A DNA stretch of 64,000 nucleotides from Clostridium beijerinckii (GCF_036699995.1 NZ_CP144906.1:3731001-3795000); one strand, 5' to 3'. Shown: positions 18,448 to 27,493, counted from the stretch's first letter. The notes: generated by a model not told the origin, from the letters alone. Program-made: numbers and translations.

Positions 18448-18454
18448 TAAGGCG

Positions 18455-18742
18455 GAAAACAAAAGCTAAATAAAAACTTTGTTAGGTGAGGCTCCTATAT
18501 AGATACATGCTGCTGCCCGGAAACGTCGAGAGACGCCAATGGGTCAACAGGTATTGCCGGATTAAGGTTCTACTTAATGTAGCCGAAAACCATGTGGTTT
18601 TCTATGCTCTATAGTGCTAAAACTCAACGAGTGAAGGTTAATACAACAAATGTACTTTGCGCTATCGCATTCTGTATATTTGTATAATGTTGTGTTTGAT
18701 TGTTGCGCCCTTCACTTATAGTGAAGGGCTTTTATTATTTTT
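18455..18742 (+). promoter_or_regulatory. M-box (ykoK) magnesium riboswitch with terminator
   Basis: The aptamer carries the family's signature blocks: GTTAGGTGAGGCTCCTATAT (18480-18499), GCTGCTGCCC, GTCGAGAGACGCCAATGGGT and CAACAG. The expression platform is also visible. AGTGAAGG at 18630-18637 can pair with CCTTCACT at 18709-18716, which is one arm of the terminator GCCCTTCAC-TTATA-GTGAAGGGC (18707-18729, T tract after). High Mg2+ should favour the terminator. It controls the MgtE-like and Nramp genes downstream. Confidence 0.95.
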
Positions 18743-18760
18743 TTAAAGGAGGTGTATCCA

Positions 18761-18865
18761 GTGGATGACCATGATACGGAAAGTTATAATATACATTTTT
18801 ATTTAAATTCAAGCAATAATATTTTTAGGGCATTAATTGGATACTCTCTTTGTGCCCTTAATTGA
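18761..18865 (+). CDS. possible 34-residue leader peptide
   Basis: A short frame starts at GTG 18761 behind a strong AAAGGAGGTG, immediately after the riboswitch terminator. It reads VDDHDTESYNIHF and ends CALN at 18865, 13 bases before the ATG of the MgtE-like gene. I recognise no family. It could couple translation to the next gene or be a sensing leader, or the ribosome site may be fortuitous. Confidence 0.4.
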   Translation: MDDHDTESYNIHFYLNSSNNIFRALIGYSLCALN

Positions 18866-18878
18866 AAGGGTGAAAAGC

Positions 18879-20135
18879 ATGGAAAAAATAACAAATTTCT
18901 TTGTAAGTAAAATTATTCACAAAGAAATTCACAATATTTCTGGCCAAATAATTGGTAAACTAAACGACCTTATTCTTGATTTTAGTCAAGAAAAACCAAC
19001 TGTAGTATATATACAAATTACAAATTGGAAAAAATCTTTTTATCTATCTGCTGATGCGCTAGATATATTCAAAGATGAAAAAGAAAAGTATCATATTAAA
19101 ATTAATAGCGAGAGCCTCACAATAAAGTTTCCTGGTGAAGATGATATTTTTTTAGTAAGAGATTTCTTAGATAAACAAATAGTAGACATAAACGGCAAGA
19201 AAGTAGAACGTGTCAATGATGTAAGACTCGGAAATATAAATTCCAAATGGCAGCTTGTTGCCGTTGATATAGGAACTAGAGGATTACTCAGACGTCTTGG
19301 TGTAGAATATCCTTTCATAATATTAACAGAAGCCTTAAGATATAGATTAAGAAACAAGTTAATTATATGGGATGATGTGCAAACTTTGTCTACTGGGGTA
19401 AATAATCTGCAACTTCAAATGCCAGCAAGCAAAATTGAAACTCTGCACGCAGCAGATTTAGCAGATATAATCGAAGATCTTGATACTAAAAGCAGAGATA
19501 TATTGTTTCACAGCTTAAACAATCAAAAAGCTGCTGAAGTTCTCGAGGAAATCGAAACTGATGTTCAAGTAAATTTATTAAAATCTATGTCTGATGAAAA
19601 AGCTTCTGATATACTTGAGATTATGCCTTCTGATGAAATAGCTGATATTTTAGAAGAAATGGATGAAGATAGAGTTGAAAAACTATTAACACACATGGAT
19701 GAAGAAAGTCAGGACGAAATTAGAGAGCTTATGGAGTATGAAAAAGAAACTGTAGGAAGTATTATGTCAAAAGATTTTCTAACTTTCTTACCTGATGTAA
19801 CTGTAAGTGATGTATTTAAATGGATTCAAAGCAATGCTCCTGACGAAGATGAAAGTTATTATATCTATATAACAAATGATAAAGATAATCTTATTGGGGT
19901 TATTTCTTTATTCTCACTTATTACTTCAAAGCCAGATACAAAACTTTATAATATAATGACAACTAGGCCAGAAAGTTTAAGGGATACGGATGAAATTGAA
20001 GATGCTATAAGCTTAATGCATAAGTATAATCTTGTTTCAATTCCAGTTATTGATGAAGATAATAATTTAGTTGGTGTAGTATCATTAAATGACAGTATCC
20101 ATGAACATTCACGCTTAAGGAGGGTTGCACTATGA
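18879..20135 (+). CDS. soluble PRC-barrel/MgtE-N/CBS protein
   Basis: A 418-residue protein with no membrane segment. The first 170 residues hold PRC-barrel-like beta motifs (IGKLNDLILDF, RVNDVRLGNI). An MgtE N-terminal superhelix follows (about 185-300, repeated LADIIEDLD, AAEVLEEIE, ASDILEIMP, IADILEEMD), then two CBS domains (about 300-415, GSIMSKDFLTFLPDVTV and SIPVIDEDNNLVGVVSL). MgtE proper has a membrane channel after CBS; here that part is absent and the next gene is an Nramp-type transporter overlapping by four bases. I infer it is the Mg2+-sensing regulatory partner of that transporter. ATG 18879 has AAAGGGTGAAAAGC upstream. Confidence 0.88.
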   Translation: MEKITNFFVSKIIHKEIHNISGQIIGKLNDLILDFSQEKPTVVYIQITNWKKSFYLSADALDIFKDEKEKYHIKINSESLTIKFPGEDDIFLVRDFLDKQIVDINGKKVERVNDVRLGNINSKWQLVAVDIGTRGLLRRLGVEYPFIILTEALRYRLRNKLIIWDDVQTLSTGVNNLQLQMPASKIETLHAADLADIIEDLDTKSRDILFHSLNNQKAAEVLEEIETDVQVNLLKSMSDEKASDILEIMPSDEIADILEEMDEDRVEKLLTHMDEESQDEIRELMEYEKETVGSIMSKDFLTFLPDVTVSDVFKWIQSNAPDEDESYYIYITNDKDNLIGVISLFSLITSKPDTKLYNIMTTRPESLRDTDEIEDAISLMHKYNLVSIPVIDEDNNLVGVVSLNDSIHEHSRLRRVAL

Positions 20136-21373
20136 AGAAAGTATTATCTGGTAGATTTAAAAAGCTACTTTTCATTATGACTATTATTGGTCCAGGATTA
20201 ATTACTGTTAATGCAGGAAATGATGCTGGTGGGATCACAACTTATGCATCTGTTGGTGCATCCTATGGATATAAAATGCTATGGGGATTGCTCTTAATCA
20301 CTTTCAGTCTTGCAGTTATACAGGAAATGAACGCAAGGATGGCAGTAGTAACTGGTAAAGGTTTGTCTGACTTAATTAGAGAAAAATTCGGAGTTAAACT
20401 TACTTTCTTTGCAATGACCATTTTACTAATTGCCAATATGGGTGTTGTTTTTGGTGATTTTGCAGGAATTGCAGCAAGCTTAGAATTATTTGATGTAAGC
20501 AAATATATATCTATCCCTATTGTTTCTGTAATAATCTGGTTACTTGTTACCAAAGGTTCATATAAAAAAGTAGAAAATATCTTCCTATTGTTTACTCTTG
20601 TATTTTTTACTTATATTATATCAGCGTTTTTAACTAAACCTGATTGGGGACACGTAATGAAATCAATGATGACGCCTACCATTGAATTAAATACAGGTTT
20701 TCTTCTTACCTTTATAGGAATGATTGGTACAACAATTACCCCTTATATGCAGTTTTACCTCCAATCATCCATAGTAGATAAAAAAATCAGTATATCTGAG
20801 TATAAATATGAAAAACTTGATGTTTATTTAGGCGCTTTCTGGGGGAATGCAGTAGCATTTTTCATAATTGTATGTACAGCCGTAACACTTTATAAAGCTG
20901 GAATAACAATAACTAGTGCAGAAGAGGCTGCAATTTCTCTAAAGCCACTTGCTGGTGAAGCTGCATTTATACTTTTTGGTGCTGGACTCTTTGGAGCTTC
21001 AGTTCTTGCTACTGCTGTTATCCCATTATCTACTTCCTATGCTATATGTGAAGCCTTTGGATGGGAAAGCGGAGTTGATAATGATTATAAGGATGCACCA
21101 GCATTCTTTGGAATATATACTGGTATAATTGTTCTTGGAGCATTATTTATACTTCTTCCTGGAATATCGCTTATTCAAATTATACTTGTATCACAGCAAA
21201 TTGCTGGTTTGCTATCTCCTATAATATTAACATTTATGATAATTTTAATTAATGATAAGCGTATAATGGGTGAATATGTTAATAATAAGACTCAAAATAT
21301 TGTTTCTTGGGCTACAGTTATATTTATTATAATCTTATCAATAATCTTATTTATATCGCCACTTATTTCATAA
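20132..21373 (+). CDS. Nramp-related magnesium transporter (NRMT type)
   Basis: A 413-residue membrane protein of the Nramp/MntH fold with about eleven helices. The metal-binding helices differ from true Mn/Fe Nramps: the helix-1 DPGN motif reads NDAGG, and the helix-6 region that normally has A-x-x-M-P-H reads TTITPYMQ, so the soft methionine ligand is gone. This is the hallmark of Nramp-related Mg2+ transporters, first shown for a Clostridium acetobutylicum homologue under M-box control. The ATG overlaps the previous stop (ATGA). Riboswitch control and gene partner both support Mg2+ as substrate. Confidence 0.9.
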   Translation: MKKVLSGRFKKLLFIMTIIGPGLITVNAGNDAGGITTYASVGASYGYKMLWGLLLITFSLAVIQEMNARMAVVTGKGLSDLIREKFGVKLTFFAMTILLIANMGVVFGDFAGIAASLELFDVSKYISIPIVSVIIWLLVTKGSYKKVENIFLLFTLVFFTYIISAFLTKPDWGHVMKSMMTPTIELNTGFLLTFIGMIGTTITPYMQFYLQSSIVDKKISISEYKYEKLDVYLGAFWGNAVAFFIIVCTAVTLYKAGITITSAEEAAISLKPLAGEAAFILFGAGLFGASVLATAVIPLSTSYAICEAFGWESGVDNDYKDAPAFFGIYTGIIVLGALFILLPGISLIQIILVSQQIAGLLSPIILTFMIILINDKRIMGEYVNNKTQNIVSWATVIFIIILSIILFISPLIS

Positions 21374-21442
21374 TTATATGAACTTATAAGATAAAATATA
21401 TATTATAATCTGTGTTATTTATAGATCTTTATAAATAAAATA

Positions 21443-21482
21443 GAACAAGGTATGTTATTTAAAGCATACCTTGTTCCATTTT
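21443..21482 (+). terminator. terminator of the Mg2+ transport operon
   Basis: A perfect twelve-base-pair stem GAACAAGGTATG/CATACCTTGTTC with a ten-base loop, then CATTTTATTT. Confidence 0.85.
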
Positions 21483-21677
21483 ATTTATCACCATAAGTAT
21501 TACTCATCTTCTTCTGCCTACTTAACTTTATTTATTCGAAATAATATTTATTTTAAAATTTTAATTCATTAAGACTCGTCTAAACTATCAGAGAATGTAA
21601 AGATGCTTTTATAACGAGTATATTATATAGAATCTATATATTAATACCACTAAAATAAAATATATAGTCTATGTCTT

Positions 21678-22796
21678 TTAACTATAAAAGTTAAATCTAC
21701 TTTTTCTCATCCCAACATTTAATACAATTCCTAACGACATAAAATTTACAAGTATAGAACTTCCGCCATAACTCATAAACGGAAGAGTAATTCCTGCAAC
21801 TGGCATAAGACCAATAGTCATACCAATATTTTGAAAGATTGAAAATAAAAAGCCAGATGCAGTTCCAACACAGATAAGACGGCCAATAATGTCTTTTGAT
21901 TCCTTTGCATGCTTAATCATTTTATATATCATAATGCTATATAAAGCTATGAGAAAAAGAGCGCCCAAAAAGCCCCATTCTTCTCCAACTGCAGAAAATA
22001 TAAAATCTGTGTGAACCTCAGGAATGAAGCCACCAGATGCACGAGCTCCTTTTAAAAATCCAGATCCAATTAATCCACCAGCTCCAATGCCTGTTATGGA
22101 CTGCATTAATTGAAAACCAGCGTTCTGCTGATATGATTCCGGATCCAAGAATACTAATATTCTCTGCCTTTGATATGGCTTTAGTATATCACTAAACCAT
22201 ATGATAAGACTTAGTGGAACAACTGAGAAAAATCCTACGATAAGAACCTTTAAGTTCAATCCAGAAATGAAGTATATTCCTAGCGTAATAAAGAAACAAA
22301 TAAGAGTCATTCCTAAATTAGGCTGAATTACAATTAGAAACATCGGAATTAAGGCATAGAAAGATAAGATAAGAAAATTTTTTGGATTGTTAATATCACC
22401 ATCTAGATCATCTAACTTTTTTGCAAGAATTAGTATTAATCCAAACTTTACAAACTCACCAGGCTCTATAGCTCTATTTCCAATCCTTATCCATGATGAT
22501 GCACCTTTTACTGCTTTGCTTGTTATATCATTAAATAATAAAAGTCCTACTCCTGCCCAGTAAATTAATTTTGCATAACCACCTATAGTATTATAATCAA
22601 ATACTAAAATAAAATATACAATTGCTAGTCCAATAATTAGCCACAACATTTGCAGTTCAGCATAATAAAATCCAAACTTTATATGAGTTACACTATAAAT
22701 GTTTATGATTCCAAAGATTGTAATAACAATAGCTGTTACAAACATAGTAATATCTAATTGTTTTAGAAGCTTATTATTAATCAAATATTTATTCAT
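21678..22796 (-). CDS. RodA/FtsW/SpoVE-family peptidoglycan polymerase
   Basis: A 372-residue SEDS protein with about ten membrane segments. Family motifs are present: SWIRIGNRAIEPGEFVKFG, the Asp of HTDFIFSAVGEEWGF in the catalytic loop, and LPFMSYGGSS near the C-terminus. SEDS proteins polymerise lipid II together with a class B penicillin-binding protein. Its length and the PEVHTDF context are closer to RodA than to FtsW, but sporulation SpoVE cannot be excluded. Start at ATG 22796, preceded by AGGAGGAAATTTTAC. It stands alone, with no mreB or pbp gene beside it. Confidence 0.88.
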   Translation of the reverse strand: MNKYLINNKLLKQLDITMFVTAIVITIFGIINIYSVTHIKFGFYYAELQMLWLIIGLAIVYFILVFDYNTIGGYAKLIYWAGVGLLLFNDITSKAVKGASSWIRIGNRAIEPGEFVKFGLILILAKKLDDLDGDINNPKNFLILSFYALIPMFLIVIQPNLGMTLICFFITLGIYFISGLNLKVLIVGFFSVVPLSLIIWFSDILKPYQRQRILVFLDPESYQQNAGFQLMQSITGIGAGGLIGSGFLKGARASGGFIPEVHTDFIFSAVGEEWGFLGALFLIALYSIMIYKMIKHAKESKDIIGRLICVGTASGFLFSIFQNIGMTIGLMPVAGITLPFMSYGGSSILVNFMSLGIVLNVGMRKSRFNFYS

Positions 22797-23176
22797 GTAA
22801 AATTTCCTCCTGAAAAGTCGAAACAATTAGTTTATATGATAATTATGTATTAATAAATTGTAATATTCAACCACTTATGCCAAATCTTAATTTTAATTTA
22901 ATACTTAATTTTTCAATATATAATCAAATTTTCACCTAGATTTTCACATTTAAATTTCCAATCACTATATATTGCTAAACTCATAGATACTCTAAGTATA
23001 CTAATACTAATATATATACACCTGAATTTTTTGTAACATACCTACTTTCGTTATTCCCTATTAAATTTTACACCTAATAGTTTTAAATTTATGGAACAAA
23101 ATAGCTGTTAAAACATTATAATAAATAAGACATAGCTATTCCTATTATACTTTTATTTATACTCCCTTTTATTCGA

Positions 23177-23207
23177 AAAAACTCTAGTAGCACTGCTAGA
23201 GTTTTTT
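23177..23207 (-). terminator. second terminator after the cupin gene
   Basis: An eleven-base-pair stem AAAAACTCTAG/CTAGAGTTTTT with an eight-base loop; A and T runs make it usable on both strands. The remaining bases from 22797 to 23176 show only AT-rich DNA with no gene. Confidence 0.7.
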
Positions 23208-23217
23208 ATTTAAACAA

Positions 23218-23255
23218 AAAATTTCTACTATAAGTATTATTATAGTAGAAATTTT
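23218..23255 (-). terminator. terminator of the cupin gene
   Basis: A perfect sixteen-base-pair stem centred on GTATTA (AATTTCTACTATAA/TTATAGTAGAAATT), starting 12 bases past the cupin stop, with a T run on the minus strand. Confidence 0.8.
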
Positions 23256-23266
23256 AAATGCTCATT

Positions 23267-23602
23267 TTAATTATTTTTTAAAAAATCTTTTCTTTCTGGT
23301 GTAAATACATCATAAACAATAGAGTTATCTTCTAATACCATGCACCCATGGGGAATATTAGATGGCATGAAGATTGTATCCCCTTCTCTAACAATTTCGC
23401 TTTTATCTCCAACTATAAATTTAAAAGAACCTTTTAACACATATGATAGCTGATCATGTACATGAGAATGAGTCTCTACATTATTAGTTGCTTTTTTAAA
23501 ATGTACTTCTACAGCCATCATCTTTTCATCATGTACTAATACCTTTCTTTTAGTGTTTTCATCTAGAATCTCAAATTCAACATCTTTATTAAAACAAAAC
23601 AT
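23267..23602 (-). CDS. KdgF-like cupin (unsaturated uronate ring opening)
   Basis: A 111-residue single-domain cupin. Metal-ligand motifs are intact: THSHVHDQLSYVLKGSF (three His and a Gln/Glu position) and the second motif IPHGCMVLEDN. KdgF proteins of this size help convert 4,5-unsaturated uronates to 5-keto-4-deoxyuronate. The call rests on size, motif and context: the next two upstream genes encode the following two pathway steps. Cupins are diverse, so a different small-molecule role remains possible. AGAGAGGATATGTAAA precedes the ATG. Confidence 0.7.
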   Translation of the reverse strand: MFCFNKDVEFEILDENTKRKVLVHDEKMMAVEVHFKKATNNVETHSHVHDQLSYVLKGSFKFIVGDKSEIVREGDTIFMPSNIPHGCMVLEDNSIVYDVFTPERKDFLKNN

Positions 23603-23678
23603 TTTACATATCCTCTCTTGCGTTATAGATAAATCCCATTTAATTATTATGCAGTCATATTATTTCAATTAGCAAAGC

Positions 23679-23737
23679 AATGAGTATGTTTGTTTACATT
23701 CTTAAAATAGTTGAACATTTTGCAAAACATACTCATT
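23679..23737 (-). repeat. inverted repeat between the RpiB-like and cupin genes
   Basis: A thirteen-base-pair stem AATGAGTATGTTT/AAACATACTCATT with a 33-base loop. On the operon strand no T run follows, so it may be an RNA-stability hairpin or an operator rather than a terminator. Confidence 0.5.
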
Positions 23738-23788
23738 ATTTTTAATATATTACTCACATATAAATTACAGAAATATATTTATAATCTA

Positions 23789-24427
23789 CTAAGCTAATAT
23801 ATTTTTTATATATTCTTTGATCTTATCACACTTACAGTTATCAAAGAAATATTCTTTAAAATTAGCTCCACTTACAGCACCTTTTAATAGATCTTGATCT
23901 ATATTCTTTAAGATTGTTAACATATCTGTATGTGTTACCTTTTTAACTTCATCTAGTATTTTTTTATTTCTTTGTTCTGGTACTACTCTATCCTTTGGAT
24001 ATCCTTGACCACTTTCACCTTCAAATAATTTTTCAAAGATGTATTCTAAATTTAATTCAGCTCCCCATCCAAAGCCTTTTGCAAATGGAAGAGAAATTGC
24101 ATTTCCATCATTTATTTGTGAAAACATATATGCATCAGATGGATCTACTATGTGGCCGCATAAAACGCCTGGGAATGCGTTACATGCAAGCATCGCACCT
24201 TCTCCAGTTCCGCATCCTGTAATTACATAATCTGCTGCCCCTGAATTTAATAATATTGCAGCTAAAATACCATTTTGAACATAAGTTAATTGTGCTTCAC
24301 CTTCTATGCCATACATTCCATAGTTAAATACTTCATGACCTTTTGGCTCTACAACTTTTTTAAGTGACTCACATATAATTGAATTTTTTGATGCTTGGCT
24401 ATTTTCATTTATTAATGCTATTTTCAT
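23789..24427 (-). CDS. RpiB/LacAB-family isomerase, probable DhuI
   Basis: A 212-residue sugar isomerase. The RpiB fold is recognisable from the N-terminal strand MKIALINENSQASKN, the GCGTGEGAMLACNAFPGVLCG active-site loop with its Cys (positions typical of the family) and the NDGNAISLPFAKG segment. RpiB proper is about 145 residues; the 212-residue form matches DhuI, which isomerises 4-deoxy-5-hexosulose uronate in streptococci. The next gene upstream is an SDR of the matching second step, and the next downstream a KdgF-like cupin. Ribose-5-phosphate isomerase is the main alternative. Confidence 0.78.
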   Translation of the reverse strand: MKIALINENSQASKNSIICESLKKVVEPKGHEVFNYGMYGIEGEAQLTYVQNGILAAILLNSGAADYVITGCGTGEGAMLACNAFPGVLCGHIVDPSDAYMFSQINDGNAISLPFAKGFGWGAELNLEYIFEKLFEGESGQGYPKDRVVPEQRNKKILDEVKKVTHTDMLTILKNIDQDLLKGAVSGANFKEYFFDNCKCDKIKEYIKNILA

Positions 24428-24442
24428 ACTATCGTTCCTCTC

Positions 24443-25246
24443 CTATTGTGGTTGCTTTCCTATATAAGCTAAGATACCACCATCTACATATAAAATGTGA
24501 CCATTAACAAAGTCTGATGCATCAGATGCTAAGAATACAGCTGGTCCTGCCAAATCTTCTGCAGTTCCCCAACGTGCTGCTGGTGTCTTTGCAATTATAA
24601 ATTGATCAAATGGGTGTTTTGAACCATCTGGTTGAACTTCTCTAAGTGGTGCTGTTTGTGGTGTAGCTATATATCCAGGCCCTATACCATTACATTGGAT
24701 ATTATATTCACCATACTCAGAAGCAATGTTCTTTGTTAACATCTTTAATCCACCTTTTGCTGCTGCATATGCTGAAACTGTCTCTCTACCTAACTCACTC
24801 ATCATTGAACAAATGTTTATTATCTTTCCATGACCTTTTTTAATCATTCCTGGTATTACTGCTTTAGACACAATAAATGGTGCATTTAAATCTACATCAA
24901 TAACCTTACGGAAGTCTTCAGCTTTCATTTCAAGCATTGGAATACGTCTGATTATACCTGCATTATTTACAAGAATATCAATTACTCCTACTTCTTTTTC
25001 AATTTTTTCAACTAATTCATTTACTTTATCTTCATCAGTTACATCACAAACATAGCCATGAGCTTTTATTCCTAATTCTGCGTAAGAAGCTAGTCCTTTA
25101 TCTACTAATTCTTGATTAATATCGTTAAATACAATAGTAGCTCCTGCTTCAGCATAAGACTTTGCGATACTAAACCCTATACCATAAGAAGCACCTGTTA
25201 CTAATGCAATTTTTCCCTTTAATGAAAATCCGTCCATAATTCCCAT
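24443..25246 (-). CDS. SDR-family dehydrogenase, probable DhuD/KduD
   Basis: A 267-residue short-chain dehydrogenase. NAD(P)-binding TGASYGIG (about 18-25), NNAGI, the catalytic Ser of ICSMMSELG, and YAAAKGG (Tyr-Lys pair) are all present. The C-terminal KTPAARWGTAEDLAGPAVFL and YVDGG are typical of gluconate 5-dehydrogenase/KduD-type enzymes. With the isomerase 15 bases downstream it would make 2-keto-3-deoxygluconate from the deoxy-diketo acid. Start at ATG 25246, AGGAGGATTTTAATT upstream. Gluconate 5-dehydrogenase is the usual automatic name. Confidence 0.85.
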   Translation of the reverse strand: MGIMDGFSLKGKIALVTGASYGIGFSIAKSYAEAGATIVFNDINQELVDKGLASYAELGIKAHGYVCDVTDEDKVNELVEKIEKEVGVIDILVNNAGIIRRIPMLEMKAEDFRKVIDVDLNAPFIVSKAVIPGMIKKGHGKIINICSMMSELGRETVSAYAAAKGGLKMLTKNIASEYGEYNIQCNGIGPGYIATPQTAPLREVQPDGSKHPFDQFIIAKTPAARWGTAEDLAGPAVFLASDASDFVNGHILYVDGGILAYIGKQPQ

Positions 25247-25449
25247 AATTAAAATCCTCCTCTATGTGTTACATTTTATATTTACAGTATATCACTACAT
25301 ATAATCAATTTCTTGTTATATCCTTTCGAAAATATTGCAAATCTTGAACCATAGATTTATAATGGATGCATTAGATAACTCATTAGATATTAAGCAATGA
25401 TCCTTTTTAAAGTAAACGTACACCAAAAATGAAAGGAGAAGTTTTATTT

Positions 25450-26307
25450 ATGAAAGAAGAAAATTCTTGTAAAGCTTCCATAAAGAACTGCTTAGAGCAA
25501 CGCTATTTCTCTATTGCACGCCTATATAAGGAAGAAAAAACTATGGACATACATATACATGACTGTTATGAAATATATTACTCTATATCCGGCGGAAAAC
25601 AAATACTTATTCATAATAAGCTATATGATATCAGCCCTGGAGATCTATTTGTAATTAATCAATATGAAAGTCATCACGTTTCCAAGGTTGATAGGGCTCA
25701 TGAACGAATTGTTATTTCAATTCATCCAGAATTCCTTAAATCTATATCAAGTGATAAAACAGATTTAAGTTATTGTTTCACAAATCGTAGTGAAAACTTT
25801 AATCATAAGATCTCTTTAAATAAAGAACAGCAACAGCACTTTCTTTATTTTATCAATAAAATAATAGCTACTAATGGATATGGCTCTGACATAATTGAGT
25901 ATGCATCTTTTTTAGAACTAATTACTTTATTAAATGGAATTTATATTGCAAATAATAACTTACATATTGATGATCACTCTTATAAATACAACCAACAAGT
26001 CCAAGAAATTATAACATATATAAATGAAAATATTACTGAACCTATTACCATTGACTATTTAGCGAATCATTTTTATTTAAGTCCATCTTATATATGCAGG
26101 ATATTTAAATCAGCCACTGGAACTACTATAAATAAATATATTTCAGCACGAAGAATAACCATAGCCAAGTCATTGTTAGCTAATGGCACAAATGTTAATG
26201 AGGTTTGTGAGAAATGTGGTTTTAATGATTATACTAATTTTCTAAAAACCTTTAAAAATGCAGTTGGAATTTCTCCTAAAAAATATTCAACATTTAGCAT
26301 AAGTTAA
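25450..26307 (+). CDS. AraC-family regulator of the uronate operon
   Basis: A 285-residue regulator: an N-terminal cupin-type effector domain (HIHDCYEIYYSISGGKQ, about 30-50, and GDLFVINQYESHHV) and two C-terminal helix-turn-helix motifs (TIDYLANHFYLSPSYICRIF and VNEVCEKCGFNDYTNFLKTF). It diverges from the SDR-isomerase genes and should respond to a sugar or uronate derivative. I chose ATG 25450, eleven bases after GGAG; the in-frame ATG at 25429 overlaps the ribosome site. The 25247-25428 gap is the shared promoter region. Confidence 0.88.
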   Translation: MKEENSCKASIKNCLEQRYFSIARLYKEEKTMDIHIHDCYEIYYSISGGKQILIHNKLYDISPGDLFVINQYESHHVSKVDRAHERIVISIHPEFLKSISSDKTDLSYCFTNRSENFNHKISLNKEQQQHFLYFINKIIATNGYGSDIIEYASFLELITLLNGIYIANNNLHIDDHSYKYNQQVQEIITYINENITEPITIDYLANHFYLSPSYICRIFKSATGTTINKYISARRITIAKSLLANGTNVNEVCEKCGFNDYTNFLKTFKNAVGISPKKYSTFSIS

Positions 26308-26491
26308 CTCTTAAAATTTTTGTATAACTACCTTAAATCGATAATATATTTATTAGTAACATTATCTAATTAACTAAAGTGAAATCTTTAGTAGAAATTA
26401 AGTTTTTGAATTTATATGAAGCAGAATATGAAAATAAAATTGTGTATTTTTAAATTTTGATTAGTTTAACAATTTTAAAGGAGATATGATT

Positions 26492-27421
26492 ATGTTACTG
26501 ACAAAAGGTTCTACTGGTTCTTACATTACTTATCTGCAGTATGCCTTAAAAATCAAATGTTGCTATTTTGATATAGTTAATGGCGAATTCTCAACTACAA
26601 CATATAATGCAGTGATAAAATACCAAAATTCAAAAGGATTAACTGCTAATGGTGTGGTTGATGATACTACTTGGAATGTTTTAAAAATAGATACTCAATT
26701 AATACAGCAGCAACTTAATAGCAAAGGCTATGTCTTAACTGTCGATGGTATTGCCGGCATTAATACCTATAATACAGTAGTAAAATTTCAAAGAGAAAAC
26801 GGTCTTGCACCTGATGGAATGGTTGGCCCTAGTACATTAGCAGCTTTGGTTACCCAAACACCAAGTCCACAGCCTTCTTCAGCATCTGAACAAATTGTTT
26901 CAATAAATCAACTTAATGAAGTGGGTTGGAAGAATGTATCCCTTAACCAAATCAACGAGCTAAATAGCTGCTTAAAAACATTTGCTATAATAACCTTTCC
27001 AAGGCTAAGGCATTTTATAAGCCAATGCAGTTATGAATCTGAATGTGGACTTTACACTAAAGAAGTGGATCCTGGTTATAAATACGAAGGTCGTGAAGAT
27101 TTAGGAAATATATATCCTGGAGATGGTCCAAAATTTAAAGGTGCTGGTTATATACAAATAACTGGTCGAAGTAATTATCTAAGCTTTTCAAATTATATGC
27201 GTGATAGAAACATTATGGATGGAGTTAACTACGTAGCAGCTAATTATCCTTGGATGAGCGCTGGTTTCTGGTGGTATACTAATAATATGAATTCACTTTG
27301 CGATAGCAGATCTTCTGTTGAAACTATAACAAGAGCTGTTAATGGTGGATTAAATGGCCTTAGTGGCAGGCAAAAATATTATGATATTTGTCTTAGAGTT
27401 TTTAGGAGCGATGTCTACTAA
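26492..27421 (+). CDS. GH19 lysozyme/chitinase-like protein with two peptidoglycan-binding domains
   Basis: A 309-residue protein. Two PG_binding_1 repeats (about 5-65 and 70-130; TYNAVIKYQNSKGLTANGVV and TYNTVVKFQRENGLAPDGMV) and a short Pro/Ser linker lead to a family 19 hydrolase domain (about 150-300). The GH19 part has the catalytic Glu in FISQCSYESECG and the GAGYIQITGRSNY strand. No signal peptide is present, as in phage endolysins, which need a holin. I chose ATG 26492 (eight bases after AAAGGAG); the ATG at 26486 is too close. It stands alone, 8.4 kb from the holin of the tail operon. Confidence 0.85.
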   Translation: MLLTKGSTGSYITYLQYALKIKCCYFDIVNGEFSTTTYNAVIKYQNSKGLTANGVVDDTTWNVLKIDTQLIQQQLNSKGYVLTVDGIAGINTYNTVVKFQRENGLAPDGMVGPSTLAALVTQTPSPQPSSASEQIVSINQLNEVGWKNVSLNQINELNSCLKTFAIITFPRLRHFISQCSYESECGLYTKEVDPGYKYEGREDLGNIYPGDGPKFKGAGYIQITGRSNYLSFSNYMRDRNIMDGVNYVAANYPWMSAGFWWYTNNMNSLCDSRSSVETITRAVNGGLNGLSGRQKYYDICLRVFRSDVY

Positions 27422-27441
27422 TTTATATTTTTTTATTACAT

Positions 27442-27487
27442 AATAAGGATATGCCTCAAAATAAATATTCCAAAGCATATCCTTATT
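27442..27487. terminator. shared terminator between convergent genes
   Basis: A perfect thirteen-base-pair stem AATAAGGATATGC/GCATATCCTTATT lies between the GH19 stop and the lipoprotein stop and can serve both. Confidence 0.75.
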
Positions 27488-27493
27488 ACTAAA

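Noticed and set aside
23679..23737. Terminator between the RpiB-like and cupin genes
   Set aside because: No T run follows on the operon strand, so I list it only as an inverted repeat.
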